Origin: Prauserella shujinwangii | GTDB taxonomy: Bacteria > Actinomycetota > Actinomycetes > Mycobacteriales > Pseudonocardiaceae | Direction of reading: 5' to 3' | NCBI RefSeq assembly: GCF_003001955.1 | Contig: NZ_PVNH01000004.1 | Location: 310,001-374,000, forward strand | DNA length: 64,000 nucleotides | Shown here: in pieces, positions 18,553-27,677 of the stretch | How positions within the stretch are numbered: the stretch's first letter is position 1 | How the letters are laid out: each line of letters opens with the position of its first letter | Position numbers and translations under genes: made by a program | Notes under the pieces: model-generated | What the model was told of the DNA's origin: nothing | The model's database searches: none | What the model saw: only the letters and a program-made list of their open reading frames with translations

Positions 18553-20054
18553 CCGTTGTCGGCGATGTCGGCCAGGGCCGCGGCGATCGTGCGCACCGGG
18601 AGGCCGGTGCCGCCCTTGCCCGTGTAGCCCCACGGGGAGCCGGTGTTGAACGCCGGGCCCGCGATGTCGATGTGCGCCCAGGACAGGCCGTCGGCCACGA
18701 ACTCGCGGAGGAACACACCCGCGGCGAGCATGCCGCCCCAGCGGTGCCCGGTGACGTTGGCGATGTCGGCGATCCGGGAGTCGAGGTCGCCGCGCAGCTC
18801 GTCCGGCAGCGGCATCGCCCAGCCGTTCTCGCCGGTGGCCTGCGCGAGCGTGGCGATCCGGTCGCGGAACTCGGGCGAGCCCATGATGCCGGGGGTGCGG
18901 TTGCCCAGCGCCACCACCTGCGCGCCGGTCAGCGTCGAGGTCTCGATCAGGTAGTCGGGGTCGTCCTCGGCCGCGCGCACGATCGCGTCGGCCAGCACGA
19001 GCCTGCCCTCGGCGTCGGTGTTGAGCACCTCGACCGTCTTGCCGCCGTACATGGTCAGCACGTCGCCCGGCCGGTAGGAGGTGCCGGACGGCATGTTCTC
19101 GGCGAGCGGGATGTGCGCGACCACCTCGAGCGGGTACTTGAGCTTCGCGGCGAGCAGCACGGACGCGAGCACCGCCGCGGCCCCGGACATGTCCGAGGTC
19201 ATGTGGTCCATGTTGGCGGCGGGCTTGATCGAGATGCCGCCGGTGTCGAACGTGATCCCCTTGCCCACCAGCGCGACGCGCGACTTGGCCTTCGTGCCGC
19301 GGTAGGCCAGCCGCAGCAGCCGCGGCGGGCGGGCCGAGCCGCCACCGACCCCCAGGATGCCGCCGAAGCCCTTGCGCTTGAGCGCCTTCTCGTCGAGCAC
19401 CTCGAAGTCGAGCCCGGCCGACTCGGCGAGCGAGCGCGCGCGGTCGGCGAACGAGGCCGGGAACAGGTCGTTGGGCGGGGTGTTGACGAGGTCGCGTGCG
19501 ATGACCACCGACTCGGCGATCGCGGTGGCGGCCTTCAGCGTGGCGCGGTGCCGGCGCGCGTCGCCCTCCGCCGGGCTCGCGACGTCCACGGCGGACACGG
19601 GGGCGTCGCCGGGCTCCGACTTGTACTCGGTGAACACGTACGCGCCGAGCACGGTGCCCTCGACCGCACCCTGCAGGTCGACGGCGGACAGCGTGGTCAG
19701 CGCGCGGCCCGTGCCCGCGAGCGCCCGGCCCGAGGCGCCCGCCGCGCGGCGCACCTGCTCCTGGGTGAACGTGCCGTCGGCACCCGGCTTGCCGAGACCC
19801 ACCGCCAGCACCACCCCGGCGGGCAGCCTGCCCAGCGTGGGCAGCTTGACGACCTCCTCGGCCTTGCCGGTGGCACCGAGGGTGCGCAGGACGTCGAGCA
19901 GCGTGCCGCCGAGCGCGCCGTCCACGGCCTCGGCTCCCGGGCCGAGCTCCAGCCCGCCGCTGCCCTGCACGGTCCCGACCACGACGGCGTCGGCGCGGCT
20001 CTTGCCCAGCGCCGTCTCGGTGTTCTCGGTCAAGGCAAGCTTCGGCACACTCAC
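18549..20054 (-). CDS. pepA: Leucyl aminopeptidase, M17 family
   Basis: 501 residues from GTG 20054 (AGGAG RBS). N-terminal non-catalytic domain (~1-170) and C-terminal peptidase with the metal and active-site motifs [18 protein letters not shown] (Lys and Asp ligands), [11 protein letters not shown], and the family signature [15 protein letters not shown]. It removes N-terminal residues from peptides in the cytoplasm as a two-metal hexamer; in mycobacteria it is pepB (Rv2213), neighbour of dlaT as here. It overlaps the downstream SUKH-domain gene. Confidence 0.93.
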   Translation of the reverse strand: MSVPKLALTENTETALGKSRADAVVVGTVQGSGGLELGPGAEAVDGALGGTLLDVLRTLGATGKAEEVVKLPTLGRLPAGVVLAVGLGKPGADGTFTQEQVRRAAGASGRALAGTGRALTTLSAVDLQGAVEGTVLGAYVFTEYKSEPGDAPVSAVDVASPAEGDARRHRATLKAATAIAESVVIARDLVNTPPNDLFPASFADRARSLAESAGLDFEVLDEKALKRKGFGGILGVGGGSARPPRLLRLAYRGTKAKSRVALVGKGITFDTGGISIKPAANMDHMTSDMSGAAAVLASVLLAAKLKYPLEVVAHIPLAENMPSGTSYRPGDVLTMYGGKTVEVLNTDAEGRLVLADAIVRAAEDDPDYLIETSTLTGAQVVALGNRTPGIMGSPEFRDRIATLAQATGENGWAMPLPDELRGDLDSRIADIANVTGHRWGGMLAAGVFLREFVADGLSWAHIDIAGPAFNTGSPWGYTGKGGTGLPVRTIAAALADIADNG

Positions 20055-20161
20055 GTCAGGCTCCTGGCTCGGTTGCTGGTGCACGCCGGGCGGTTACCCG
20101 GGCTGATCGTGAGCCATGCTATTGACTCGCCGGACGACCGACACGAGGGAGGTGCCCGCGG

Positions 20162-21070
20162 ATGCGGCTGGCAGCGGGCCTTCCCGTCGTGCTCGCCGTC
20201 GCCGCGTCGGTGGCCGGCTGGTGGCTGCTGCTCGGCGTCGGCGTCGCCGCGCTGCTGGCGTTCGGCACCCGGTGGGCGGTGCCGCAGGGCCGGGGCGGGC
20301 TGCTGCGCGGCGCCCGGATCGGCACGCTGCTCGGCGTCGCCGTGCTCGCGGGCAGTGCCTTCGCCGCCTACGCCGCCGACGTCGTTCCGGGCCACGCGAG
20401 GTGGCCGGGCGGGCTGCTCGTCGCGGGCGCCGCGGTGGCCGTGGCGGCCGGGATCCGGTTCACCGCGTACTGGCGGCGGTGGGTGCTCGGCGTGCTGTGC
20501 GCCGCCGCGGTCGTGTTCACCAGCGTGTGCGTGGCCATCGCCCCGGCCGCGCACACCGCACCCGGGTCGCCGGACGCGGGTGTCCTCGCCTCCGCCGCCG
20601 TGCTGTATCCGTTGCTGGGCGGGCTGCGCGGGGTCCGGCTCGCCGCGGCCGCCGCGAGCGCGGCCGTCGTGGCCGCCGCCGCGCTGTACCAGCTGGGCCC
20701 GGTCCGGCTCGGGCTGTCGGTGACCTCGCTGCGGGATGTGCTGGTGGCGGCCGACGCGCGGGTGCTGCTACCGCTGCTGGCGGCCGTGGTGACGGTCGCG
20801 GCGGCCGGTGCGGCGGTGGCGGCGCTGGCCGCCGTGCGCGACGAACTGCCGGGGCGGGGACGGACGGGGGTGCTGGTGCCCGGGCTGGCGGCGGCGCTGG
20901 GCGCGGTGGTGCTCGCGCCCGCGGGGGCGGTCCTGCTGGCGGCGCTGCTGGCACTGACCGAGGTGCTGCTGACGGCGGGCTCGGCACTGCGCGGCGGGCG
21001 TCGGCTGCCCGCCGCCGCGGTGGCCGTGCTGGCCGCGGCGATGCTCGCCGGGATGGTGCTCGTCCGGTGA
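20162..21070 (+). CDS. Polytopic membrane protein, unknown function
   Basis: 302 residues from ATG 20162 with GGGAGG ahead. About nine or ten Ala/Val/Leu-rich transmembrane segments separated by short Arg-containing loops, e.g. FTAYWRRWVLG and AAVRDELPGRGRTG. No transporter or enzyme motif was recognised; composition is very low-complexity. The next gene (DUF402) starts inside its stop codon, so they are translationally coupled, which might mean the membrane protein supports an enzyme of phosphate-ester metabolism, but that is only inference. Confidence 0.75.
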   Translation: MRLAAGLPVVLAVAASVAGWWLLLGVGVAALLAFGTRWAVPQGRGGLLRGARIGTLLGVAVLAGSAFAAYAADVVPGHARWPGGLLVAGAAVAVAAGIRFTAYWRRWVLGVLCAAAVVFTSVCVAIAPAAHTAPGSPDAGVLASAAVLYPLLGGLRGVRLAAAAASAAVVAAAALYQLGPVRLGLSVTSLRDVLVAADARVLLPLLAAVVTVAAAGAAVAALAAVRDELPGRGRTGVLVPGLAAALGAVVLAPAGAVLLAALLALTEVLLTAGSALRGGRRLPAAAVAVLAAAMLAGMVLVR

Positions 21071-21705
21071 GCACCGTGCGGTGGCGGCCGGGGCAGACCG
21101 TCGTGCAGCGGTTCGTGCGGCCGGACGGCAGCGTCGGGCAGCGGCACCCGCTGCGGGTGATCGCCGACGACGGGCGGTCGCTGGTGGGCTGGCTGCCCGC
21201 GGGCACGGAGATCGTCGGCAGCAGGCTCGCCGACGGCCGCGCGATGCGGGACGCGCCACTGGCCGAACGGTTCACGGTGCCGCGCGTGCCGGTGCGCGAC
21301 CACTGGCGGGACCAGTCGACGTTGCGGCTGATCCCCGAGGACATCTGGTCGTCGGTCTGGTGGTTCTTCACCGCCGAGGGGGAGTTCCTCGGGTGGTACG
21401 TGAACCTGGAGATCCCGCTGGGCAGGCGTGCCGGAGGGCCGGACCGGATCGACGGTGTGCTCGACGTCGTGGTGCCGCCCGGCGGGCGCTGGCGGTGGAA
21501 GGACGAGGACGAGGCCGCCGCGGCCGTGCGGGCGGGCAGGCTCACGGCAGACCAGCTCGCCCGGCTGCGCGCGGAGGGCGAGCGGCTGGGGGCGCTCGCC
21601 GAGGAGGGCACGTTCCCGTTCGACGGGACCTGGACCGGGTTCCGGCCGGAGCCGGGCTGGCCCGCCCCGCGCCTGCGGGACTCCCCGGACCTCCAGGACC
21701 GTTAG
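21067..21705 (+). CDS. DUF402 family protein (FomD-like)
   Basis: 212 residues from GTG 21067, overlapping the preceding TGA (GTGA). DUF402 hallmarks: WRPGQTVVQRFVRPDG at the start, LIPEDIWSSVWWFFTAEGEF, GWYVNLEIPLGRR, DGVLDVVVPPGGRWRWKDED, and TADQLARLRAEGERL towards the end. The family includes FomD (nucleotidyl-phosphonate hydrolase) and Ntdp-type nucleoside tri-/diphosphatases, using Asp/Glu-bound metal; the WYVNLE and DLDV-type acidic residues are present. Exact substrate unknown. Its last 4 nt overlap tail-to-tail with the small membrane-protein gene on the other strand. Confidence 0.85.
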   Translation: MSTVRWRPGQTVVQRFVRPDGSVGQRHPLRVIADDGRSLVGWLPAGTEIVGSRLADGRAMRDAPLAERFTVPRVPVRDHWRDQSTLRLIPEDIWSSVWWFFTAEGEFLGWYVNLEIPLGRRAGGPDRIDGVLDVVVPPGGRWRWKDEDEAAAAVRAGRLTADQLARLRAEGERLGALAEEGTFPFDGTWTGFRPEPGWPAPRLRDSPDLQDR

Positions 21706-22013
21706 GCCATCAGCACGACGAGGCCGAACAGGACGGCGGCGGCCACGGCGAGGCCCACGACGGACTGGGCGGGCAGGTCGCGCGGGAAGACCTTCTCGTG
21801 CAGGCTCCGCCACCAGACCACGGCGAACACGGCACCGATGAGACCGAGGAACCCGCCGAACCCGCCTGCCATGACGTAGCCGATCAGCACGATCATGCCC
21901 GCCGCGAACGTGAGCAGGGCTGCGGCGACGAACGTCTTGGCGTCGGAGGCCGGGCCCGCGGAGACACCGTTGCCGAGGGGCGGGCGCTGAGCTGGTTGCG
22001 TCACCCCGCCCAT
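21702..22013 (-). CDS. Small three-helix membrane protein
   Basis: 103 residues from ATG 22013. A ~25-residue polar N-terminus ([20 protein letters not shown]) precedes three hydrophobic helices ([54 protein letters not shown]). No family was recognised. Divergent from ilvE with only 52 nt between, and overlapping the DUF402 gene by 4 nt at the 3' ends. Confidence 0.65.
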   Translation of the reverse strand: MGGVTQPAQRPPLGNGVSAGPASDAKTFVAAALLTFAAGMIVLIGYVMAGGFGGFLGLIGAVFAVVWWRSLHEKVFPRDLPAQSVVGLAVAAAVLFGLVVLMA

Positions 22014-22052
22014 GCTAGGCCAAGCGGAATGTTCTGACGTCCAACTAAGCGA

Positions 22053-22058
22053 TATCCT
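22053..22058 (+). promoter_or_regulatory. -10 element placing ilvE transcription at its start codon
   Basis: TATCCT (TANNNT) ends 7 nt before ATG 22066, and no Shine-Dalgarno is present, so ilvE mRNA is probably leaderless. A loose -35 (TTCTGA, 22032) is visible but the spacer is short. Confidence 0.45.
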
Positions 22059-22065
22059 CCTGGGC

Positions 22066-23169
22066 ATGACGACGACGAACCCCTTCACCCGTACCCTCAG
22101 CCCGACGCCCGCCTCCGCGGAGCGGGTAGCGGAGGTACTGGCGCAGCCGGGGTTCGGCACGCATTTCACCGACCACATGGTCACCGTGCAGTGGGACCGC
22201 GAGCGCGGCTGGCACGACGCCGAGGTCCGCCCGTACGAGTCGCTGACCCTCGATCCGGCCACGTCCGTGCTGCACTACGGCCAGGCGATCTTCGAAGGGC
22301 TCAAGGCCTACCGGCAGCCGGACGGCTCGGTCGCCGCGTTCCGGCCGGAGTCCAACGCCGCCCGCTTCCAGCGATCGGCACGCAGGCTCGCGATGCCGGA
22401 GCTGCCCGAGGAGCTGTTCGTCGGGTCGCTGCACGAGCTGATCGCCGTGGACGGCCGCTGGGTGCCCACCAAGCAGGGCGACTCGCTGTACCTGCGCCCG
22501 TTCATGGTCTCCACCGAGGCGGGGCTCGGCGTGAACCGGCCCGCGGGCCGCTACCTGTACGCGCTGATCGGCTCGCCCGCCGGGTCGTACTTCGCGGGCG
22601 GCGTCCAGCCGGTGAGCGTGTGGCTGTCCACCGAGTACGTGCGGGCCGCTCCCGGCGGCACCGGCGAGGCGAAGTGCGCCGGCAACTACGCCGCCGCGTT
22701 CGTGGCGCAGGCGCAGGCCGTGGAGCAGGGCTGCGACCAGGTGGTGTGGCTGGACGCCGTGGAGCGCAGGTGGGTCGAGGAGATGGGCGGGATGAACCTG
22801 TTCTTCGTCTTCGGCTCCGGTGCCGACGCGCGGCTGGTGACGCCCGAACTGTCGGGTTCGCTGCTGCCCGGTGTCACCCGCGATTCGCTGCTGACGCTGG
22901 CCGCCGACTTCGGCTACCGCGTCGAGGAGCGCCGGATCTCCACCGACGAGTGGGAGAAGGCGGCCACGTCCGGTGAGCTGACCGAGGTGTTCGCGTGCGG
23001 CACCGCCGCCGTGATCACGCCCGTCGGGAGGGTGAAGCACGCCGGGGGCGAGTTCCTGGTGTCCGGCGGCAGGCCGGGCGAGGTGACGATGCGGCTGCGC
23101 GAGGAGCTGACGGGGATTCAGGAGGGCACCCGGCCCGACCCGCACGGCTGGATGCGCAAGCTGGGCTGA
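22066..23169 (+). CDS. ilvE: Branched-chain amino acid aminotransferase
   Basis: 367 residues. PLP fold-type IV enzyme of the longer BCAT group. It catalyses the last step of valine, leucine and isoleucine synthesis and the first of their breakdown. Visible: [25 protein letters not shown], the PLP-lysine segment [16 protein letters not shown], the family signature region around [14 protein letters not shown], and [12 protein letters not shown] near the end. ATG 22066 is likely a leaderless start. A 15-bp hairpin after the stop separates it from the convergent cobT. Its place beside cobT and pepA matches M. tuberculosis Rv2210c. Confidence 0.94.
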   Translation: MTTTNPFTRTLSPTPASAERVAEVLAQPGFGTHFTDHMVTVQWDRERGWHDAEVRPYESLTLDPATSVLHYGQAIFEGLKAYRQPDGSVAAFRPESNAARFQRSARRLAMPELPEELFVGSLHELIAVDGRWVPTKQGDSLYLRPFMVSTEAGLGVNRPAGRYLYALIGSPAGSYFAGGVQPVSVWLSTEYVRAAPGGTGEAKCAGNYAAAFVAQAQAVEQGCDQVVWLDAVERRWVEEMGGMNLFFVFGSGADARLVTPELSGSLLPGVTRDSLLTLAADFGYRVEERRISTDEWEKAATSGELTEVFACGTAAVITPVGRVKHAGGEFLVSGGRPGEVTMRLREELTGIQEGTRPDPHGWMRKLG

Positions 23170-23171
23170 TC

Positions 23172-23211
23172 CGGCAGCGGCGACCGTGGGAGTCCGCGGT
23201 CGCCGCTGCCG
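23172..23211. terminator. Bidirectional hairpin between ilvE and cobT
   Basis: Perfect 15-bp stem (CGGCAGCGGCGACCG at 23172-23186 with its complement at 23197-23211) and a 10-nt loop, starting 3 nt after the ilvE stop and ending 5 nt before the cobT stop. Very GC-rich, no U-tract, as is normal for actinobacterial hairpins. Confidence 0.75.
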
Positions 23212-23215
23212 AGGC

Positions 23216-24211
23216 TCACGAAGCCAGCACGCGCACCGCCGCCGTCAGCAGCGGCAGCGCCGCCACGGCGCCCGCGCCGCCGCCGTGCCGGATCCCCAGG
23301 TCGAACACCGGCCGCAGGTCGAGGTGCTCGAGTGCCAGCGCGTGCGCCGGTTCGGGCGTGCGGTGCGCCGCCAGCCACCACGAGCGGGCACCGGGCGCCA
23401 GCTCCTCCGCGACGAGCGCGGCGGCCGTGACGCTGAGCCCGTCCAGCAGCACCGGCGTGCGCCGGGCCGCGGCCTGCGCGAGGAACCCGGCGAGTGCGGC
23501 CAGATCGGCCCCGCCCGCCGTGCGCAGCAGTGCGACCGGGTCGTCCAGCACCGTCTTCGCCCGCCGGAGGCCGTCGCGCACGGCCAGCGCCTTGCGCATC
23601 CACGCCGGGTCGTCGATGCCGGAGCCCCGGCCGGTCACGGCCACCGGCTCGGCCCCGGTCAGCGCGGCCACCAGCACGGCGGCCGGGGTGCTGGCACCCA
23701 CGCCGAGCTCGGCGGGCACGAGCAGGTCGGCACCCTCGTCCACCTCGGCGTCGGCGACCCGCCTGCCCACGTCGACCGCGGCCTCGGCCTCGTCCTCGGT
23801 GAGCGCGTCGGCCACGTCGAGCGCGCCGGAACCCCGCCGCACCTTGAACCCGGCGGCGTCGTCGGTGTCCACGGCCACGTCCACCACGCGCACCCCGGCC
23901 CCGGCCGCGTCGGCGAGGACGTTGAGCGGGGTGCCCCCCGCGAGGAGGGCGGCGACCTGCTCGGCGGTCGCTCCCGGCGGGTGCGCCGACACGCCGCGGG
24001 CGGCGATGCCGTGGTCGGCGGCGAACACGACGACGCGGGCCCGCTTCAGCGGCCGCGGTGGTGACTGGCCCTGGCACGCGGCGATCCACGCGCCGAGCTC
24101 GTCGAGCCTGCCGAGCGACTCCGGCGCGGGCCGCGCGCTCAGTCGCAGCGCCCCGGCTCGGGCCTGCTCGTCGGGTTGCGGGATGTTGGCGAACTCGGTG
24201 CGCACGCGCAC
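23216..24211 (-). CDS. cobT: Nicotinate-nucleotide-dimethylbenzimidazole phosphoribosyltransferase, with a changed active-site motif
   Basis: 331 residues from GTG 24211. CobT activates the lower ligand of cobalamin. Family features: RPPESLGRLDELGAWIA-like opening (RPAPESLGRLDEL), VVFAADHGIAARGVSAHP, GIGNTTPA-equivalent GVGASTPAAVLVAALTG, TGRGSGIDD, and PVLLDGLSVTAAAL. The usual C-terminal LGEGTGA, holding the catalytic Glu (Glu317 in Salmonella), reads LGIRHGGGAGA here, so that Glu is absent. It begins 3 nt after the SorC stop with no RBS of its own, so it appears coupled to the HPr-SorC unit. Confidence 0.85.
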   Translation of the reverse strand: MRVRTEFANIPQPDEQARAGALRLSARPAPESLGRLDELGAWIAACQGQSPPRPLKRARVVVFAADHGIAARGVSAHPPGATAEQVAALLAGGTPLNVLADAAGAGVRVVDVAVDTDDAAGFKVRRGSGALDVADALTEDEAEAAVDVGRRVADAEVDEGADLLVPAELGVGASTPAAVLVAALTGAEPVAVTGRGSGIDDPAWMRKALAVRDGLRRAKTVLDDPVALLRTAGGADLAALAGFLAQAAARRTPVLLDGLSVTAAALVAEELAPGARSWWLAAHRTPEPAHALALEHLDLRPVFDLGIRHGGGAGAVAALPLLTAAVRVLAS

Positions 24212-24214
24212 AAG

Positions 24215-25168
24215 CTACCGGCCGTCGCGGGCGAGCAGCGCCCTGGCCAGTGAACTGTCACAGAGCAGGATGTCGAGCACCCTGGTCCGCAGCGCGCCGA
24301 GGACGCCGGGCGCCTTCTCCGGGCCCGCCGCGACGCCCGCGACGGTGGGGATGGCCGCCAGATCCGCGAGGGACACCGCGAGCACGCGGTCGTCGGCGGG
24401 GCCCGTCACCGGTGTCCCGTCGGCGTCGAAGAACCGTGCGCAGACGTCCCCGACGGGCTGGGCCCGGTCGAACCGTGCCCGCTCCTCGGGGCCGAGGTCG
24501 AGGGCCTTCACCAGCGCCGCCGACGAGCCGTGCCCGACGGCGCCGATGCCGACGAGCGCCACGTCCGCGCGCCGGGCCGCCTCGAGCGTGCGCTGGACCG
24601 TCGGCTCGGCCAGCAGCACGTCCCGGCCCGCCTTCGAGGTGAGCAGCGCGGGCGCGTGCAACCGCTGGAAGCGGCCGCCGACCCGGCCGGCCAGATCCCG
24701 CACGAGTTCCTCGCCGGTGATCGCCGAGTCGACCGCGGAGAGACCGCCGACCAGCGGCAGCACCTCGACGTCGAGGCCGCCCTCATCGGGGATGTGCTGG
24801 ACGACCGCCTGCAGCCCGTGGCCCCAGGAGACCCCGACCTTGTGGCCGGGCCGGAGCGTCTCGAGCAGCCAGCGGGCACCGAGGTCGCCGACCCGCGCGA
24901 GCGGCCGGTCGCCGCTGTGGATCTCGGCGACCCGGCAGTCGCGCAGCCCGAAGCGCGTGGTGAGCTCCTCCTCCAGGCTCATGTCGCGCCCGGTCGGGTC
25001 GTTGATCTGGATCCGGACGATGCCGCGTTCCCTGGCGGCGGTGAGCATGCGCGAGACGCTCGACCGGCTCACGTTGAGCGCGGTGGCGATCTCGTGCTGT
25101 GAGCGGCCCGCCTCGTAGTACATCCGGGCGGCCGTCACCAGCAGGTGCTGGTCGCGAGGTGGTGGCAT
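24215..25168 (-). CDS. SorC-family sugar-binding transcriptional regulator
   Basis: 317 residues from ATG 25168. N-terminal helix-turn-helix (LVTAARMYYEAGRSQHEIAT then ALNVSRSSVSRMLTAARERG, ~10-50) and a sugar-phosphate-binding DeoR/SorC C-terminal domain (VGVSWGHGLQAVV, LPLVGGLSAVD, LVGIGAVG, VGDVCARFFDADG). SorC-family proteins sense a phosphorylated sugar and control the matching catabolic operon. It follows HPr by 2 nt and precedes cobT by 3 nt on the minus strand, and is divergent from the PTS operon, which it most likely controls through the TGCACA-type dyads at 25517, 28208 and 28288. Confidence 0.88.
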   Translation of the reverse strand: MPPPRDQHLLVTAARMYYEAGRSQHEIATALNVSRSSVSRMLTAARERGIVRIQINDPTGRDMSLEEELTTRFGLRDCRVAEIHSGDRPLARVGDLGARWLLETLRPGHKVGVSWGHGLQAVVQHIPDEGGLDVEVLPLVGGLSAVDSAITGEELVRDLAGRVGGRFQRLHAPALLTSKAGRDVLLAEPTVQRTLEAARRADVALVGIGAVGHGSSAALVKALDLGPEERARFDRAQPVGDVCARFFDADGTPVTGPADDRVLAVSLADLAAIPTVAGVAAGPEKAPGVLGALRTRVLDILLCDSSLARALLARDGR

Positions 25169-25170
25169 GC

Positions 25171-25437
25171 TCAGGCGTCCAGATCGCTGGTCAGCAGCCG
25201 CGACAGTTCCCTCAGCGCGGCCTCCGCGCCCTCGCCGTCGGTGCGCAGGATGACCTCCTCGCCGTGCCCGATCGCGAGGCTGAGCACCGACAGCATGCTG
25301 CGCGCGTCGACGGGCTCGCCGCCCGGCCGCCCGATCGACACGCTGCCGGCGTGTTTCGCGGCCGCCTTGACGAACAGGCTGGCCGGGCGCGCGTGCAGGC
25401 CGACGGGGGACGCGATCTTCACTCGGGCCTGGAGCAT
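25171..25437 (-). CDS. ptsH: PTS phosphocarrier protein HPr
   Basis: 88 residues from ATG 25437, with AAGGAG ahead. HPr passes phosphate from enzyme I to the EIIA domains. His15 in SPVGLHARPASLF is the phosphorylated residue; Ser47 in ARSMLSVLSLAIGHGEEV matches the regulatory serine. It is a stand-alone HPr encoded with the SorC regulator and opposite the glucitol-type PTS, so it probably serves this system; enzyme I is not in the window. Confidence 0.93.
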   Translation of the reverse strand: MLQARVKIASPVGLHARPASLFVKAAAKHAGSVSIGRPGGEPVDARSMLSVLSLAIGHGEEVILRTDGEGAEAALRELSRLLTSDLDA

Positions 25438-25516
25438 GCGGACTCCTTCTCGGTTGGCTCTTGTCGCCGCTGGGTCGGCATGTTACACACATCACTGTCA
25501 AACGTGAAGAAGGTAC

Positions 25517-25528
25517 GCACATTCGTGC
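25517..25528. promoter_or_regulatory. Operator-like dyad in the ptsH/srlA divergent promoter
   Basis: GCAC-ATTC-GTGC between the divergent ptsH and srlA genes, in an AT-richer patch (TGTTACACACATCACTGTCA just before). Shares the GCAC/GTGC half-sites with the dyads at 28208 and 28288 in the same island, so a common regulator, probably the adjacent SorC protein, is likely. Confidence 0.45.
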
Positions 25529-25565
25529 ATATCACGGGGGCACGGGGGTCGAGAAGGAGGCCGGA

Positions 25566-26216
25566 ATGCAAGTGCTTGCCGTCATGGCGCAGCAGCAACC
25601 CGCGCAGCCCGAGAGCGAGAGCAGTGGCGGCGTGCTGGGGGTGTTCGAATGGCTCGGCACCCACTTCATCGGACTCTTCAACGAGTCGGGCGAGCAGTTC
25701 GTCGGCCTGGTGACCGGCATCCTGCCCACGCTGATCGTGCTGCTGACGTTCATGTACGCCCTCACCACCTTCATCGGCGAGCAGCGGGTGACCCGGGCGG
25801 TGCAGTGGTCGGCGCGATGGTGGATCACCCGGTACACCGTGATGCCGGTGATCGCGGTGCTCATGCTGACCAACCCGATGTGCTACTCGTTCGGCAGGTT
25901 CCTGCCGGAGCGGCACAAGCCCGCGTTCTACGACTCGGCCGTGTCGTTCGTGCACCCGGTCACCACGTTCTTCCCGTACGCCAACGCCGGGGAGCTGTTC
26001 GTGTGGCTCGGCATCGCCAACGGCGTCATGCAGCTCGGAGAGTCCACGGTGCCGCTCGCGCTGCGGTACTTCCTCGTCGGCATCCTCGTGATCTTCATCC
26101 GCGGCATCGTCACCGAGAAGATCACCGCGTTCATGATCAAGCGCACCGGCCGCAGCGAGGTGTTCGCCGATTTCGACCGTGAGTTCGAGGCAGCGAAGGC
26201 GGGTGGCAAGGCATGA
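25566..26216 (+). CDS. srlA: PTS glucitol/sorbitol-type EIIC component
   Basis: 216 residues from ATG 25566 with a GAAGGAGG RBS. Matches the GutA/SrlA family: FEWLGTHFIGLFNESGEQFV, TGILPTLIVLLTFMYALTTFIG, MLTNPMCYSFGRFLPERHKP and FVHPVTTFFPYANAGELFVWLG are all family-typical. It is the first membrane half of a polyol permease. Overlaps the EIIBC gene by ATGA. The imported substrate need not be glucitol; the companion enzymes differ from the usual sorbitol-6-phosphate dehydrogenase set. Confidence 0.93.
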   Translation: MQVLAVMAQQQPAQPESESSGGVLGVFEWLGTHFIGLFNESGEQFVGLVTGILPTLIVLLTFMYALTTFIGEQRVTRAVQWSARWWITRYTVMPVIAVLMLTNPMCYSFGRFLPERHKPAFYDSAVSFVHPVTTFFPYANAGELFVWLGIANGVMQLGESTVPLALRYFLVGILVIFIRGIVTEKITAFMIKRTGRSEVFADFDREFEAAKAGGKA

Positions 26217-27274
26217 GTGAGATGGAGACCCACACGACCGGCACCGCCCGCGCGGTGTTCGTCCGGCCCGGTGAGGGCGGCTGGGGCCGGGGGTTGCTGC
26301 TCAGCCCCGGCGGCACGCGCACGAAGGTGCTCTCGGTGACCGGGGGCGGCATTCACCCGGTCGCCGCGCGGATCGCCGAGCTCACCGGCACGGAGGCGGT
26401 GGACGGCTTCACCACCTCGGTGCCGGACGAGGAGGTGCTCGCGGCGGTCATCAACTGCGGCGGCACCGCGCGGATCGGCGTCTACCCGCGCAAGGGCATC
26501 CCGACCGTGGACGTGTACGCGGGCGCGCCCGGCGGGCCGCTGGCGCAGTTCATCACCGAGGACCTGTTCGTGTCGGCCGTCGGCGTGCACGAGGTGGCGC
26601 CCTCGCTCGACGAGCCGGTCCCCGAAGAACACGCCGCGTCCACCGCGCCCACCGGGCCCGCCGTGCCGCCGCGCTCGGAGCGCCCCTCCGGTGCGGACGT
26701 CGCGGCCACCGTCACCGGCGGCGGGCGCTTCGGCGAGGCATTCAACTCGGTCACCGGCGTCTTCGTCCGGTTCGGCTCGGGCGTCGGCTCGTTCGTCAAC
26801 ACGATGCTGTCCGCGGGCAGGCAGACGATCGACCTCACGCTCAAGACGATCCTGCCGTTCATGGCCTACGTCAGCCTGCTGCTCGGCATCGTCATCTACA
26901 CCGGTGTCGCGCAGTGGATGGGCCAGGTGCTCTCGCCGATCGCGAGCAACCCGATCGGGCTGGTGGCGATCAGCCTGGTGGTCGCGCTGCCGTTCCTGTC
27001 CCCGATCCTCGGGCCGGGTGCCGCGATCGCGCAGGTGATCGGCACGCTGATGGGCAGCCAGATCGCCATCGGCGCGCTGCCCGTGCAGTACGCGCTGCCG
27101 ACCCTGTTCGCGATCAACGGCCAGGTGGGCTGCGACTTCGTGCCGGTGGGCCTCGCGCTCGGGGAGGCCAAACCGGAGACGGTCGCCGTCGGCACCCCGG
27201 CCGTGCTGGTCAGCCGGATGATCACCTCGCCGGTTGCGGTCGTCATCGCCTGGGCCGCAAGCTTCGGGCTCTAG
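26213..27274 (+). CDS. srlE: PTS glucitol/sorbitol-type EIIBC component
   Basis: 353 residues. N-terminal EIIB domain (~15-130) with the phospho-cysteine Cys82 in AAVINCGGTARIGVYPRKGI and PLAQFITEDLFVSAVG; an Ala/Pro linker (~130-160); then an EIIC2 domain with membrane segments (LKTILPFMAYVSLLLGIVI, PFLSPILGPGAAIAQVIG, GCDFVPVGLALGEAKPETV). It phosphorylates the polyol during import. Translationally coupled to srlA by an ATGA overlap; srlB starts 19 nt later. Confidence 0.93.
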   Translation: MSEMETHTTGTARAVFVRPGEGGWGRGLLLSPGGTRTKVLSVTGGGIHPVAARIAELTGTEAVDGFTTSVPDEEVLAAVINCGGTARIGVYPRKGIPTVDVYAGAPGGPLAQFITEDLFVSAVGVHEVAPSLDEPVPEEHAASTAPTGPAVPPRSERPSGADVAATVTGGGRFGEAFNSVTGVFVRFGSGVGSFVNTMLSAGRQTIDLTLKTILPFMAYVSLLLGIVIYTGVAQWMGQVLSPIASNPIGLVAISLVVALPFLSPILGPGAAIAQVIGTLMGSQIAIGALPVQYALPTLFAINGQVGCDFVPVGLALGEAKPETVAVGTPAVLVSRMITSPVAVVIAWAASFGL

Positions 27275-27293
27275 ACACGGAGGACGGCAGGAC

Positions 27294-27677
27294 ATGAGCG
27301 GGTACAGCGTCTACTACGAGAGCACCGTGCTGCGGGCGGGCGAGGAGGCCGCCGACCTGGTGGCGGGCGGCGTCGTCATCCTCTACGCCGACCCGATCCC
27401 GGACGCGCTGGAGAGCGTCAGCGTCGTGCACGGTCCGGCGAGGGGGCCGGAGCGGGAGATCCGGCCCGGTGACGTGCTGCTGTTCGGCGAGCAGCGCGTC
27501 GAGCTGGTCGCGGTGGGGGAGCGGGCGCACGAGAACCTGCGCACGCTCGGGCACATCGTCGTCTACCTCGACCCGGACGGCGGCACGTCGCTGCTGCCCG
27601 GTGCGGTGCACGCGAAGGGCGCGGTCGCGCTGCCCGCGGCGGGCACCCGCCTGGCCCTGGCCGGGAGCGCGGCATGA
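27294..27677 (+). CDS. srlB: PTS glucitol/sorbitol-type EIIA component
   Basis: 127 residues from ATG 27294 (GGAGG RBS). GutB/SrlB fold: strand-rich, VVILYADPIPDALESVSVVH with phospho-His46 in SVVHGP, GDVLLFGEQRVELVAVGERA and HIVVYLDPDGG. It accepts phosphate from HPr and passes it to the EIIB cysteine. Its stop overlaps the gutM start (ATGA). Confidence 0.92.
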   Translation: MSGYSVYYESTVLRAGEEAADLVAGGVVILYADPIPDALESVSVVHGPARGPEREIRPGDVLLFGEQRVELVAVGERAHENLRTLGHIVVYLDPDGGTSLLPGAVHAKGAVALPAAGTRLALAGSAA

